Of a stretch of DNA of 64,000 bases, positions 1 to 9,066 are shown in pieces; positions within the stretch are counted from its first letter, which is position 1, and every line of letters starts with the position of its first letter. Both the position numbers and the translations under genes were made by a program. The notes under the pieces are model-generated. The model searched no databases and was not told the origin of the DNA. It was given only the letters and a program-made list of their open reading frames with translations. The DNA is from JAXGPP01 sp040766885 (GTDB lineage: Bacteria; Planctomycetota; Planctomycetia; Pirellulales; Thermoguttaceae), in NCBI GenBank assembly GCA_040766885.1, contig JAXGPP010000010.1:62001-126000 (forward strand), read 5' to 3'.

Positions 1-3000
1 GCCGAAGATGTTGGCGTCGACGGTCCCCGACATGTCGACGATGTCGTTGCCCTCGCCGGCATCGATGGTCTTGCGAACTCCAGCCAGGTTGAGGTCGAGG
101 TCGATCACGTCGTCGCCGCCCAGCGTGCTCACGCGGACCTCGGCGAGGTTTGCGCCGGCGGTGATGGCGACGCCGTTGACGGTCACCGCTGTCGCAGTCG
201 ACGTAACACTGTCGTTGCCTTCGGTCGCCACCAGGTCGAGCACGTCGTCGATCGGCATCGCGGCGTTGCCATTGACCGTGAACGTGCCGCTGAAGCCGAT
301 GAGGTCGGTTGGATGGACCTCGAACCGGTCCACGCCAAACCCGTTGGTGAGCGTGACATCCTGGAACTCGTCATAGTCGATCGATTCCCGGGCGTCGATC
401 TGGATGCGATCGCCCACCGTCGGTCCAGCCTTGACGGTCCACAGATTGTCGGCAGAGTCGTCGTTGACCAGCAGCGTATCGGCATCGCCCGCGTTGGCGT
501 TCAACAGAACGTGCTCGATGCCGGTATACGGGATTGCCAGCGCGTTCACGTTCACCATGCCGTCGCCGTTAGCAAACCCCGGACTGACGGAGAAGGCTTC
601 GTCGACCGCCGCGACGCCGTTCACGGTGAGCACATCGCTATGCCCGGGGCCGCCTCCTTCAATGCGGATCTCAGCATACGCCTGCGGATTGTTGATCACG
701 AAACGGTCGTCGCCCTCAAAGGCGTCGAGCGTGAGGTTGGCGACGCTGGCGGTCTGGATCGCCAGGTGCGTCCCCAGGGAGCTGGTCAGGGTCACCGCCC
801 CGGAGGTCGCCGCGACGCTCAAGGTATCGCTTCCACCGGTACCGCGGGCGAGCAGGGTGTCGGAGCCCGCCGCGCCGTCCACAGTGAGCACGGCCGCGCT
901 GCCGACATTCTGATAGGCGATGCCGAGCAGGTTGTTGACGCGGAGGGCGCCCTCGTCGAATGCGCTTCCGGGTGTGTGGGCGATGAGATCGGCGGCGGCC
1001 GTGCCGAGGACCGTGAGACCATCATTGCCTCCCTCGCCGTCATAGATCAGTTCCTCGACGCCGCCGGGCGACGACTGATAAAAGACCGTCGGCGGGCCGG
1101 GGAAGAAGACGGTGAACGGGGAAATGTTGATGGTCGAGTCGTTCACCGGCTCATCGATTGTCAACACGCCCGTATCGGAACCCGTGGGTTGATAGATGAC
1201 CGTGTCGGTTCCGGGTGTCTCCAGTATCAGCTTGTCGCTGGCCGAAGGGGGGCCACCCGCCACGAACACATCGACATCCCATTCCGCCTGGTTCGGAGCC
1301 GGCGTGCGGACGACGATGTCGTCGTCGCCGGCCAGACCGTCCACGTACAGCGTCGGAGTGTTGATATAGAGGATGTCGAGCCAGTCGTCGATCGAGACGG
1401 TGAAATCACGGATGCCCGGCGTGAATGCCGCCAGGATCGGATGGGTCGAGGCATCGCGGGCGATAATCGTGATGTTGTCGTCGCCGTTGGTGCCAATGAT
1501 GATCGCCGGGCCGGGGCCCATGACGGTAATGTCTTCGATCTGGTCGAAGCTCACTCGGGCCGCACCGGCCACGACAAAACCGCCCGAATCGTTTTCCGGG
1601 CCCGGTTCGAAGATCGTTGGACCGGCGGGGAACAGATTCAGCAGATCGCCGGCCGAGGTGCCGATGGGGTCGCCGCCGTCGATGAAGATCGGGATTGCAC
1701 CCGGCGTGACGTCGAACTGGTCGTTGCCGGCCAGACCGTACACGGCCAGGGATTCAGCGCCCGTGAAACTCACCAGGCCATCGTTGCCGACGCCGTTCGG
1801 CGCGTCGTCGATGCTGACCGACGCGGCGCCAACGATGAAAGTCTGTTGGACGGCATTGCCCACGACGGCCAGTTCATCCTCACCAGCGCCGAGGTCGATG
1901 TTCACTCCGCCTGCCCCGGTGTTCGAGTAATAGACCGTGGGAAGGGCGAGCCCGCTCTCCACTTTGCCCGTGGTCGCCGTAAGCACCGTCACGGTGACAT
2001 CGTCATCGCCGCTAGTCGCCGCGATCGTCGGCGCTGCGCCGCCCGCGTTGAGATTGATCACTTCGATGCCGGCATAGGCCAGAGGGTTGAGCGCCGTTTC
2101 CTGGATTCTCTCGGTCTCCAGATTGAGCGTCACTGCTGCGCCAGCGCCGGTGAAATTGAGCACGTCGGAACCGGCCCCCGGGTCGCCCCCTTCCAGGAAT
2201 ATCCCGCCGGCGAACGGATGATTTCCCGGCACGTTGAACTGGTCGTCGCCGTCCGAACCGTTCAGTCGCAACACATTCACCGAAGTGGTGATGACGTTGA
2301 TCAGCTCGCGCACCGGCGAGGGGAACGAAGGCGAAGTCAGCGAGAGCGTACCGGCGGCAGCCACCGTGAAGATCGCATCCACGTTGGCGCTGTCGATTGC
2401 GTTGACCACGAGTTCATCGACACGAGCCAGCCCGGCGTCGTTGAACGTGAGCGTTCCGCTGAAGCCCAGATTCGAGAAATCGACGCTCAGCAGAGCTCCG
2501 CCACTGAAATTGCGCATCGTGATGCTCGCCGCGTCGGCCAAGGGGCCGTCGTCCAACGCGATCACCTGGCCCCCAACGGGCGTGGTGACGGTGAGGTTGT
2601 CGTTGCCGCCCTGGCCGTTGATGACGAGGTGTTCGGCAGCGGAAACCGTCACCAGCGGCAACGCGCCGACCTGCACCGTGCCGGAATCGACACCGGTCGG
2701 AGTGTAATTGATCGCGTCCAGGCCGCTCGTGCCGTTCACCAGCACCGTATCGCTGCCGGCGGGATCGCCGCCGTTGACCGTGATTCCGGTCAGCCCCGTG
2801 GGCGTGCCGGCATTGTTGAGGCTGATCGTGTCGCTGCCGCCGAGCGCGTTGATGGTGAGCGTAGTCTTGGCCGAAAAATCGATGTATTCGAGGTTGTCGA
2901 TCGTCACCCGGCCGCGCGTCGGATCACCGGGCGTCTGAGCGTAGCTGATGGCGTTGTCGGCCGGTGTGGCATTGACCACCAGCGGACCGGCCACGAGATC

Positions 3001-5850
3001 GACGAGCGGTTCGATATTGCTGAAGCTGACTGTCTGCGTCACGCCGCCGATCACCGCCGTGCTTACGCCTTGACCCGGATTGGGCCCCGGCGAATAGACA
3101 TTGCTCGTGGCGGTTCCGCCGGTAAGCACCAGCGAGTCGTTGTCTGCGCCGCCGTCATAGCTGACGAAAATCGGAATCGCGCCGTTGGTGCTGTCGACCG
3201 TGAGCTGGTCGCCCCCGCCGCCGCCATCCACTGCGATTCTCTCGACGCCCGACGAGGAAATCGGCCCGCCGATGAAGTCTGTGAATACGGTCGCCAGCCC
3301 ATTAACGGTGGCCAGCAGGTGACCGCTGGCGTTCAGCGCCAGCGAGATGATGTCGCTGCCCGGTGTGCCCAGCACGCGAATCGTGTCTCCGATGAGGCCC
3401 GCGACGCCTCCGCCTAGAGCGTCAGTCCCGCCATTGCCCACGAAGGTGTCGTCACCGCCGCCGCCGTCCATGGTTTCGTTGCCCGCGCCGCCGATGAGCA
3501 GATCGCCGCCCTCGCCGCCATCGAGACCGACTGAAGCCAACGGGTTAGCGACCGTGGCACTCACGTCGAGCGTGTCGGCCCCGGCATTGCCCAACAGACT
3601 CAGCCGGATCACCCCTTCCAGTCCGGCGCCGGTTGTGATCGTGTCATCGCCCTCATTACCGCGGATGGTCAACAAGTCGTCAGCCAGTGCCGCCCCGGCA
3701 ATGTTGATGTCATAAGGCAATCCCTCCACGGCCACGAGACCCGCGGCCGGCATGGTGGCCGCGATGTGATCAGCCACGGTGCGGCCATCAACGCTGACGA
3801 TGTCCGTGGCTCCGTCCTCGCCACCGACGTCAATGTCGACAACCTTGACGTCGGTCGTCTCCAGGGTGCTCAATGGATTGCCCGCGACCTGCGACCTGCC
3901 CACGGTTGTCTGGTCGGCCCCTCCGAGGGTGTTGAGGTCGATCTCCTCGAACCCCGCCACGTCCATGAGCACCGACCCGACATCGCGAAACAGGCTGAAC
4001 CGCGACGGATCGACCGTGTTGGCGTAGAGATAGAATGTCTCCGCAGCGGCACTGCCGTTGAACACAAGCCGATCCGCTTCGTCGGCGCCCCCCTCGACAA
4101 GATCGCTGCCGTCGCCCGGATTCCAGGTAAAAGTATCGGAACCGGAACCGCCGAAGAACTGGTCCGCACCCGGCCCGCCCACGGCCACATCGTTGCCGTC
4201 GCCGGCATCAATGCGGTCGGCTCCGCTGCCGCCGACGATGTTGTCGTTGCCGGCTCCAGCCAAGAGAGTCAATGGCATCGCCGTCACCGGCGTCGCCGTA
4301 ATCGTGTCATTCCCTTCGCCGGTCTCCACCGTGAAGCTGACGAGCCCTGCGGCTACCAGATCGGACGTAAACGTGACGCTGTCGTTCGGACTGCCGAGCG
4401 CCGCGTCGTTGGTGGCCGAGTCGACCTTTACATGGCCGACATTGAAGAACGTCAGCGCCTCGAAGGCCACGCCCCCGCTCGTGCCGGAGACACGATTCTG
4501 GCCCGCCGCGGGACTATCGATCGTCAGCACGTCGTTACTGCTGGGCGTGACGAACGTCAATTCGCTCAGGCCATTGATGATCACCGGTTCCAGGCCGGTG
4601 AAGTGGATGGCCGAACCTCCGATGTTGACCACGCCTTCGCCCGCGACCGTTGCCGGAAGGTACGATCCGCTGCCGCTGCCATCGCCGATCACCGTCAGGG
4701 CATCATCGCCCCCTGTCCCGCCGTCATAAAAGAAACCTCCGACGGGGATCGGGTTGCCGTTGGCCCAGTCCACGGTCAAGTTGTCGTTTCCGCCCCATCC
4801 CAGCACGTTAATCTCGCTCACCTGGGAGAACAGCGTGCTGATCTCCAGCGCGCCGTTGATGCGCACCTCGAGATACATGCCGGTCGCATCCAACGCCACG
4901 TTGATGTCGTCGGCTTGGTCGACAGAGTCCTGATCGCCGTTGACGGTGACGACTCCGTTGCTGTACCGGTCCAGCGCGACGACTTCCTCGATCCAGGCAC
5001 TGGCCGAATAGCCATCGAACATCCAGCGGCTGTTTGGGTCGTCCCAGGAAACCGTGTAATAGTGGAGATCGTTGGGCGCGGTGTTGGCGTTCGGATGGCC
5101 TTTGTTATCGTCCGAATCGGTGATCCACAGTCCCAAGTAGTATTCCGGATCGGCGGGGGTATAGGCGGGATCGTAGTTGTATCCCCACACGGTAACTTCA
5201 TGGCTGAATCCGTTGTGGACCCAGATGCCCATGCCCGACCCGAGCGCCGTGTACTGGCTGATGAACGACATCACGTTCGCATCGTTCGGCTCGACATGAA
5301 CATAGGTGGCGGGATTGTGCGTCGGATGGAAGCCGCCGCCCGCGACATCCACATCGCCGCCGTAGGTTCCTGCCCCATCAAACCACCAGGTGATAGCGTT
5401 CTGAGCGAACTGGCCGACGTCCATCCAATGCTCCTCGAAGTAGTCGAGGAACTGGTCCGCCTTGAACATGTTGTTGACGAATCCCCAGCCAGTCCACTCC
5501 AGCATGTTCGACGCGGTCGCCGCCCAGCAAAGATCATCATCCTCAGTCGACGTCGAGTCTTTCTCCGCATCAGACCATGTGCCGTCAAACTGATCGAAGA
5601 CGAGAACCCGAGTGCCAGCCTCTGCCGAATCACCGGGCGCCGGCGCTCCGCTTCCCGCCGTGAACAGCAGATCATTCAGCAGCGGGTCCCCCACCGGCGC
5701 GGCGGTGAGAAGAGCACGCTGCTCCAGCCACTCCATGTTCAGTGCACGTGAGGAGAGGTGCTTTCGTGCCGGCCCCGCCCCCTTACCGGACTTCCCGCTG
5801 CCGCGAGCGAAACGTGCTACCCGCTTGGCCAATGTCGTGCGAATGGACAT
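1..5850 (-). CDS. Giant exported protein: IdeS-like cysteine peptidase domain plus RTX-type calcium-binding repeats (partial)
   Basis: The minus frame stays open from an ATG at 5850 to the left edge, giving 1950 residues with no stop, so the C-terminus is missing. Residues 39-50 carry the planctomycete export motif (WLEQRALLTA). Residues about 75-270 resemble the IdeS/Mac (peptidase C66) fold. The candidate nucleophile is C108 in LCWAATASNML, the His is H217 in HEVTVWGYNYD, and the acid residues are D245 and D247 in WITDSDDN; this Cys-His-DSD order matches that family. From about residue 290 the protein is a long series of beta-rich units with GxGNDxL-like motifs, densest at residues 530-595 (GAGNDNIVGGSGADRI), typical of hemolysin-type calcium-binding repeats. 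It is probably a secreted or surface-held protein with an N-terminal protease-like head. Peptidase activity and substrate are inferred from motif order only. The whole plus strand here is an antisense shadow. Confidence 0.85.
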   Translation of the reverse strand, partial: MSIRTTLAKRVARFARGSGKSGKGAGPARKHLSSRALNMEWLEQRALLTAAPVGDPLLNDLLFTAGSGAPAPGDSAEAGTRVLVFDQFDGTWSDAEKDSTSTEDDDLCWAATASNMLEWTGWGFVNNMFKADQFLDYFEEHWMDVGQFAQNAITWWFDGAGTYGGDVDVAGGGFHPTHNPATYVHVEPNDANVMSFISQYTALGSGMGIWVHNGFSHEVTVWGYNYDPAYTPADPEYYLGLWITDSDDNKGHPNANTAPNDLHYYTVSWDDPNSRWMFDGYSASAWIEEVVALDRYSNGVVTVNGDQDSVDQADDINVALDATGMYLEVRINGALEISTLFSQVSEINVLGWGGNDNLTVDWANGNPIPVGGFFYDGGTGGDDALTVIGDGSGSGSYLPATVAGEGVVNIGGSAIHFTGLEPVIINGLSELTFVTPSSNDVLTIDSPAAGQNRVSGTSGGVAFEALTFFNVGHVKVDSATNDAALGSPNDSVTFTSDLVAAGLVSFTVETGEGNDTITATPVTAMPLTLLAGAGNDNIVGGSGADRIDAGDGNDVAVGGPGADQFFGGSGSDTFTWNPGDGSDLVEGGADEADRLVFNGSAAAETFYLYANTVDPSRFSLFRDVGSVLMDVAGFEEIDLNTLGGADQTTVGRSQVAGNPLSTLETTDVKVVDIDVGGEDGATDIVSVDGRTVADHIAATMPAAGLVAVEGLPYDINIAGAALADDLLTIRGNEGDDTITTGAGLEGVIRLSLLGNAGADTLDVSATVANPLASVGLDGGEGGDLLIGGAGNETMDGGGGDDTFVGNGGTDALGGGVAGLIGDTIRVLGTPGSDIISLALNASGHLLATVNGLATVFTDFIGGPISSSGVERIAVDGGGGGDQLTVDSTNGAIPIFVSYDGGADNDSLVLTGGTATSNVYSPGPNPGQGVSTAVIGGVTQTVSFSNIEPLVDLVAGPLVVNATPADNAISYAQTPGDPTRGRVTIDNLEYIDFSAKTTLTINALGGSDTISLNNAGTPTGLTGITVNGGDPAGSDTVLVNGTSGLDAINYTPTGVDSGTVQVGALPLVTVSAAEHLVINGQGGNDNLTVTTPVGGQVIALDDGPLADAASITMRNFSGGALLSVDFSNLGFSGTLTFNDAGLARVDELVVNAIDSANVDAIFTVAAAGTLSLTSPSFPSPVRELINVITTSVNVLRLNGSDGDDQFNVPGNHPFAGGIFLEGGDPGAGSDVLNFTGAGAAVTLNLETERIQETALNPLAYAGIEVINLNAGGAAPTIAATSGDDDVTVTVLTATTGKVESGLALPTVYYSNTGAGGVNIDLGAGEDELAVVGNAVQQTFIVGAASVSIDDAPNGVGNDGLVSFTGAESLAVYGLAGNDQFDVTPGAIPIFIDGGDPIGTSAGDLLNLFPAGPTIFEPGPENDSGGFVVAGAARVSFDQIEDITVMGPGPAIIIGTNGDDNITIIARDASTHPILAAFTPGIRDFTVSIDDWLDILYINTPTLYVDGLAGDDDIVVRTPAPNQAEWDVDVFVAGGPPSASDKLILETPGTDTVIYQPTGSDTGVLTIDEPVNDSTINISPFTVFFPGPPTVFYQSSPGGVEELIYDGEGGNDGLTVLGTAAADLIAHTPGSAFDEGALRVNNLLGIAYQNVGSAAVLTVDGAAGSDTLLARGTGGSDTLSVAATSGAVTLTSSLGTHLAIQTASVANLTLDAFEGDDRFVINNPQAYAEIRIEGGGPGHSDVLTVNGVAAVDEAFSVSPGFANGDGMVNVNALAIPYTGIEHVLLNANAGDADTLLVNDDSADNLWTVKAGPTVGDRIQIDARESIDYDEFQDVTLTNGFGVDRFEVHPTDLIGFSGTFTVNGNAAMPIDDVLDLVATEGNDSVTSTATAVTVNGVAITAGANLAEVRVSTLGGDDVIDLDLNLAGVRKTIDAGEGNDIVDMSGTVDANIFG

Positions 5851-6086
5851 GGTATGACTCCGTGGATTTCGGACCAGCGACAGGTCGGGACGGGCGACAA
5901 TATCCCTGCGGTTAAAAGACGAGTTCGCCTACCGATTCTCGCTCGAGGCACCCCGCCAGCAACACGCAACCGGGTGTAGCTCTGGTGAGAATCTGGTGAA
6001 AGGCTCGCCGCCTCTCCGGCGCGCGAAGAATCCGCCACGAACAAGGCTTCACCTCATCGCGGCGGCCCGGTGGCCAGCGGACTTGG

Positions 6087-6869
6087 CTACTGGTGAGAGA
6101 ACCCGCCGTTTTCCAACGGCTTGCCGTCCGTGAGCGGAGCCAACTGCCAGCGCACCCCCTGGCCGCTGCCATCCCCCGAAAACCGGATGACAGGATTTTT
6201 CTGGTTTCGATTCAAGGAAACGATCGTGTCATGCAATCGGCGCTTGGAGTCCTGCTCCGGGTGCGGCGGCAGGGGATCGTCGAGACGGACCGGCCACCCC
6301 TCCTCTTCAAACGCGGCGAGAATCGTCTCCTGGTTGGCCGCGGGCACTTTGTATTGCTTGACCACAATCTCGCCGACGCGAAGCTCCTGCCGCTCGCGGT
6401 CCCATTTCGGCCGCCGCGTGCTCGACGCGTGCTCCTCAACGACCCGTTCACCATCCCCATTGCTTCCCGGCGGATGACACGAATTGGCGATAGCGCGGCG
6501 CGCATACGCCACGCCTGTCTCGGTCAACACAAAGCACGTTCGGCGGCTGAACGTCAAACCGCCGCTGGCACGGAAACAGCGAGTCTGATCGCCGGGCATC
6601 GTCGCTTCGCGGGCGTGCTCAACAAAACCCTTGCACACCAGCCAGCGGAGATCGCTGGTTGTCAAACCCGCCGCGCGCAGACTGGCAATCTCCACAGCGA
6701 AGTCCCACGCCGACCGGCCCAACTCCTCGGCGTACGCATGCGACTCCAGCAGCAGTGCCAAAGCGGCCTTGCCGTGTTCCGCTACCACGGCGCCTCCGCC
6801 AACCGCGGCGACCGGACCCATCCACGCGCGCGTCTCTTCTTTGGACGCTGCATTCAACAATCGCTGCAT
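6087..6869 (-). CDS. Hypothetical protein with C-terminal winged-helix-like segment
   Basis: A 260-residue protein if begun at the internal ATG at 6869 (MQRLLNAASKEE); the frame is open to an ATG at 6959 and neither start has a clear ribosome binding site. The middle part reads WDRERQELRVGEIVVKQYK, followed by PAANQETILAAFEEEGWP and a C-terminal KRRLHDTIVSLNRNQ...RFSGDGSGQGVRW. I remember this tail as a recurrent element of planctomycete hypothetical proteins, where it looks like a small winged-helix domain. No enzyme motif, signal peptide or membrane segment is visible. It lies alone between the giant exported protein and a divergent C1-like gene. Function unknown. Confidence 0.7.
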   Translation of the reverse strand: MQRLLNAASKEETRAWMGPVAAVGGGAVVAEHGKAALALLLESHAYAEELGRSAWDFAVEIASLRAAGLTTSDLRWLVCKGFVEHAREATMPGDQTRCFRASGGLTFSRRTCFVLTETGVAYARRAIANSCHPPGSNGDGERVVEEHASSTRRPKWDRERQELRVGEIVVKQYKVPAANQETILAAFEEEGWPVRLDDPLPPHPEQDSKRRLHDTIVSLNRNQKNPVIRFSGDGSGQGVRWQLAPLTDGKPLENGGFSHQ

Positions 6870-7236
6870 AACAGACTCTTGACCCCACTCACTAACGCGT
6901 CGTGCGCCCCATATCGTGCCAATCGCCCCCTCCGATCGCCTCGACTTCCCCCTTCGCATCCCTGCATTGGCGCCAGGTCGCCTGACTCTCTGTGGGGGAT
7001 TGCTTTCATCCTATGCACACCTGACAAGGCGGTCAATTGAATTGATCCATACGGACGGCCCTATCTCGAAAACTTGCACTGCTAGCAGCCTGCTGGACAA
7101 TTGCCAAAGATCGAGACACTCCCCCTCTGAAGAGCATGCTTGTTCCGCGTGGCGTCCGTCTCAACCAGAGTTTCACCAGTTTGCATGTAGCGGACCTCCG
7201 GGCGCCCCCGTATCGTTTCGCACGGAGGATGCCGGC

Positions 7237-8106
7237 ATGTTCGAGTTGATCCCTGGAGGATTGGGCTGGCACCCAGATCTACCCGATCCCCGTGACTACA
7301 CTCCCGAGCACCCTGATTTGGCACGGATGCTGACGGGCTTGAAGGCGCAGACCCGCCTGCCGACGTCAGTCGACTGGCGGGAGTTCTGCCCCCCGATTGC
7401 CGACCAGGAGGATCTTCCGACCGGCGCGGCCCACGCTGCGGTGACCCTGGTGCGGTACTTCGAACGCCGCGCGAGCGGGCGGTTCTCCCAGCCCTCACGG
7501 GCGTTCGTTCACCAGGTTACCCGGCGATTGCTGAACCGCACGGGCCACGGCGGCTGTGATCTGCGGACGACCTGGAAAGCGATCGCCCGATTCGGAATCC
7601 CAGCCGAGCATCACTGCCCCTACGGCCGGTCGCGGATCGAGGGGGAACCCGATGCCTTCGCCTACGCGGCGGCGGAGAAATTGCCCGACTTGCGCTACGT
7701 GCGTCTCGACAGACGCAATCTCTCCGGCGATGAATCACTGCTCGCCGCCAAGGCATTCCTGGCAGCCGGCTTCCCTTCCTCCTTCGGGTTTCCCGTCTGT
7801 GTCTGGCCCTCGCGCGACCCCGATATCTGCTACCCGACTATCTACGACACAATCCGCGGCGGTCAGGCGGCGATGGCCGTAGGCTACGACGACAACCGCT
7901 GGATTCGCTCCGACAAGGGGGCGCTTTTGATCGCCAATTCGTGGGGCACCGCCTGGGGCGACAGCGGCTACGGCTGGCTTCCCTATACCTTCGTTCGCGA
8001 GCGGCTGGCCGTCGACTTCTGGACGCTCGTTTGCCCCGAGTGGCTCGCCTCCGGCGAGTTCGACCGTCCCGTCGGTCTCGCTCCGCTCGCGGAGCCTGGT
8101 GCGTAA
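7237..8106 (+). CDS. Papain-like (C1 family fold) protein lacking catalytic Cys and His
   Basis: A 289-residue protein. The ATG at 7237 follows a GGAGG at 7224-7228, which decides the start over an upstream in-frame one. The layout is that of bacterial C1 peptidases: propeptide-like LGWHPDLPDPRDYTP, then LPTSVDWREFCPPIADQ, a helix region, and C-terminal LLIANSWGTAWGDSGYGWLPY. The usual DQGxLGSCTANA motif reads DQEDLPTGAAHA here, so the nucleophile position is G63. The motif around the catalytic His reads GGQAAMAVGYDD, so Q210 replaces His; only the Asn (N234, in NSWG) is kept. No signal peptide is seen, so it is probably cytoplasmic. By family knowledge the fold is that of a protease; by inference this copy is a non-catalytic binding or scaffold protein. 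Confidence 0.85.
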   Translation: MFELIPGGLGWHPDLPDPRDYTPEHPDLARMLTGLKAQTRLPTSVDWREFCPPIADQEDLPTGAAHAAVTLVRYFERRASGRFSQPSRAFVHQVTRRLLNRTGHGGCDLRTTWKAIARFGIPAEHHCPYGRSRIEGEPDAFAYAAAEKLPDLRYVRLDRRNLSGDESLLAAKAFLAAGFPSSFGFPVCVWPSRDPDICYPTIYDTIRGGQAAMAVGYDDNRWIRSDKGALLIANSWGTAWGDSGYGWLPYTFVRERLAVDFWTLVCPEWLASGEFDRPVGLAPLAEPGA

Positions 8107-8115
8107 GCCAGCGAT

Positions 8116-8892
8116 TCAGAAGCTGCGCAGATACCGAACCGCATCCGCGATCTCCGTTCGCGAATCGGATGCCGTCTGGGCGCTGACGGTGAAGAAGCCC
8201 CGATAGTCGTGATCCGCCAGCGCTCCCAGAAGGCCAGGGAAATCGGCGCTGCCCTCTCCCAGTGAGGTCGACTCTGAACGCCCGCCGGGAACCAGTATGG
8301 CATCGGTGGCATGAACGTGCAGAATCCGCGGGCCGAGGGCTGCCACGGCCTCCAGTGGCGAATGGCCGCTGAGCAGCAACGCACCTGGATTGAAATCCAC
8401 TCCAATCAGTCCCTCCGGCAGCGCGGCCAATAGCCGCGCCATGTCAGGGCCGCTATCGGTGGTCGTTTCCAGGGCCAGAATCGCTCCGGCGCGGTTGCCG
8501 TGGTCGGCCAGATCAGTCAGCACTTCTACGAGGAGCCTCCAGGCCTCCGAATCCGTCTCCGCGGGTACCCGTCCCGCGTGATTCACCACAACTCCGGTGC
8601 CCAGCTTGTGAGCCAGGTCCATCGCCGCTTTCGTGGCCGCAATCCGACGGTCGAGCTCAGCCGTCGTGTTGTAGCCTCGCCGCGTCCGAAAGGTCACCGC
8701 CGAAACTCGGAGCCGCAGGTCGTCGAGTACCTTCCGCAGTTCCCGCAGACCAGTCTGCGACAACTGTGGGCCCAATTCCCCGCGGGCGTTGATCTCCACG
8801 GCGTCGGCCCCCATTTCCGCTGTCGCCGCCAAGGCCTGTCGGGGCGGCAGGTTCAACGCGGCGATATCCACTCCGATTTTCAGTCTGGCCAC
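8116..8892 (-). CDS. Sugar phosphate isomerase/epimerase family TIM-barrel protein
   Basis: A 258-residue protein. The start is GTG at 8892, preceded by AAGGAG at a suitable distance. It matches the xylose isomerase-like TIM-barrel (AP endonuclease 2) superfamily by length and by repeating strand-helix units: KIGVDIAALN at the first strand, ADAVEINARGE, a loop FRTRRGYNT, VVNHAGRVP, ILALETTTDSGPD with the metal-type Glu, GVDFNPGALLLSG with the metal-type Asp, and ILHVHATDA with a His late in the barrel. Such enzymes isomerise or epimerise small sugars or keto-acids using a divalent metal. It converges with the C1-like gene (9 nt gap), so the two genes may share termination. The substrate cannot be read from the sequence. 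Confidence 0.85.
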   Translation of the reverse strand: MARLKIGVDIAALNLPPRQALAATAEMGADAVEINARGELGPQLSQTGLRELRKVLDDLRLRVSAVTFRTRRGYNTTAELDRRIAATKAAMDLAHKLGTGVVVNHAGRVPAETDSEAWRLLVEVLTDLADHGNRAGAILALETTTDSGPDMARLLAALPEGLIGVDFNPGALLLSGHSPLEAVAALGPRILHVHATDAILVPGGRSESTSLGEGSADFPGLLGALADHDYRGFFTVSAQTASDSRTEIADAVRYLRSF

Positions 8893-9066
8893 ACAACGCT
8901 CCTTCGGGTACTACTGTCCAGAATATTGGCCGGAATTCCGACGTGGGGGGGACCCTGCCGCTGAACGTCTGGCATCATCGGCCAGTCCTCCCCCCGGCCG
9001 AGACAGAGATCATCGAGCCCGCCAATACCGCAACCACCCAACGTGGTGGCAAGGACGCCTCGAATT

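Noticed and set aside
313..5751. Very long plus-strand open frames of 1034 and 661 codons
   Set aside because: They are Arg/His/Val/Asp-rich antisense shadows of the giant minus-strand protein, whose repeats and peptidase motifs are clear.
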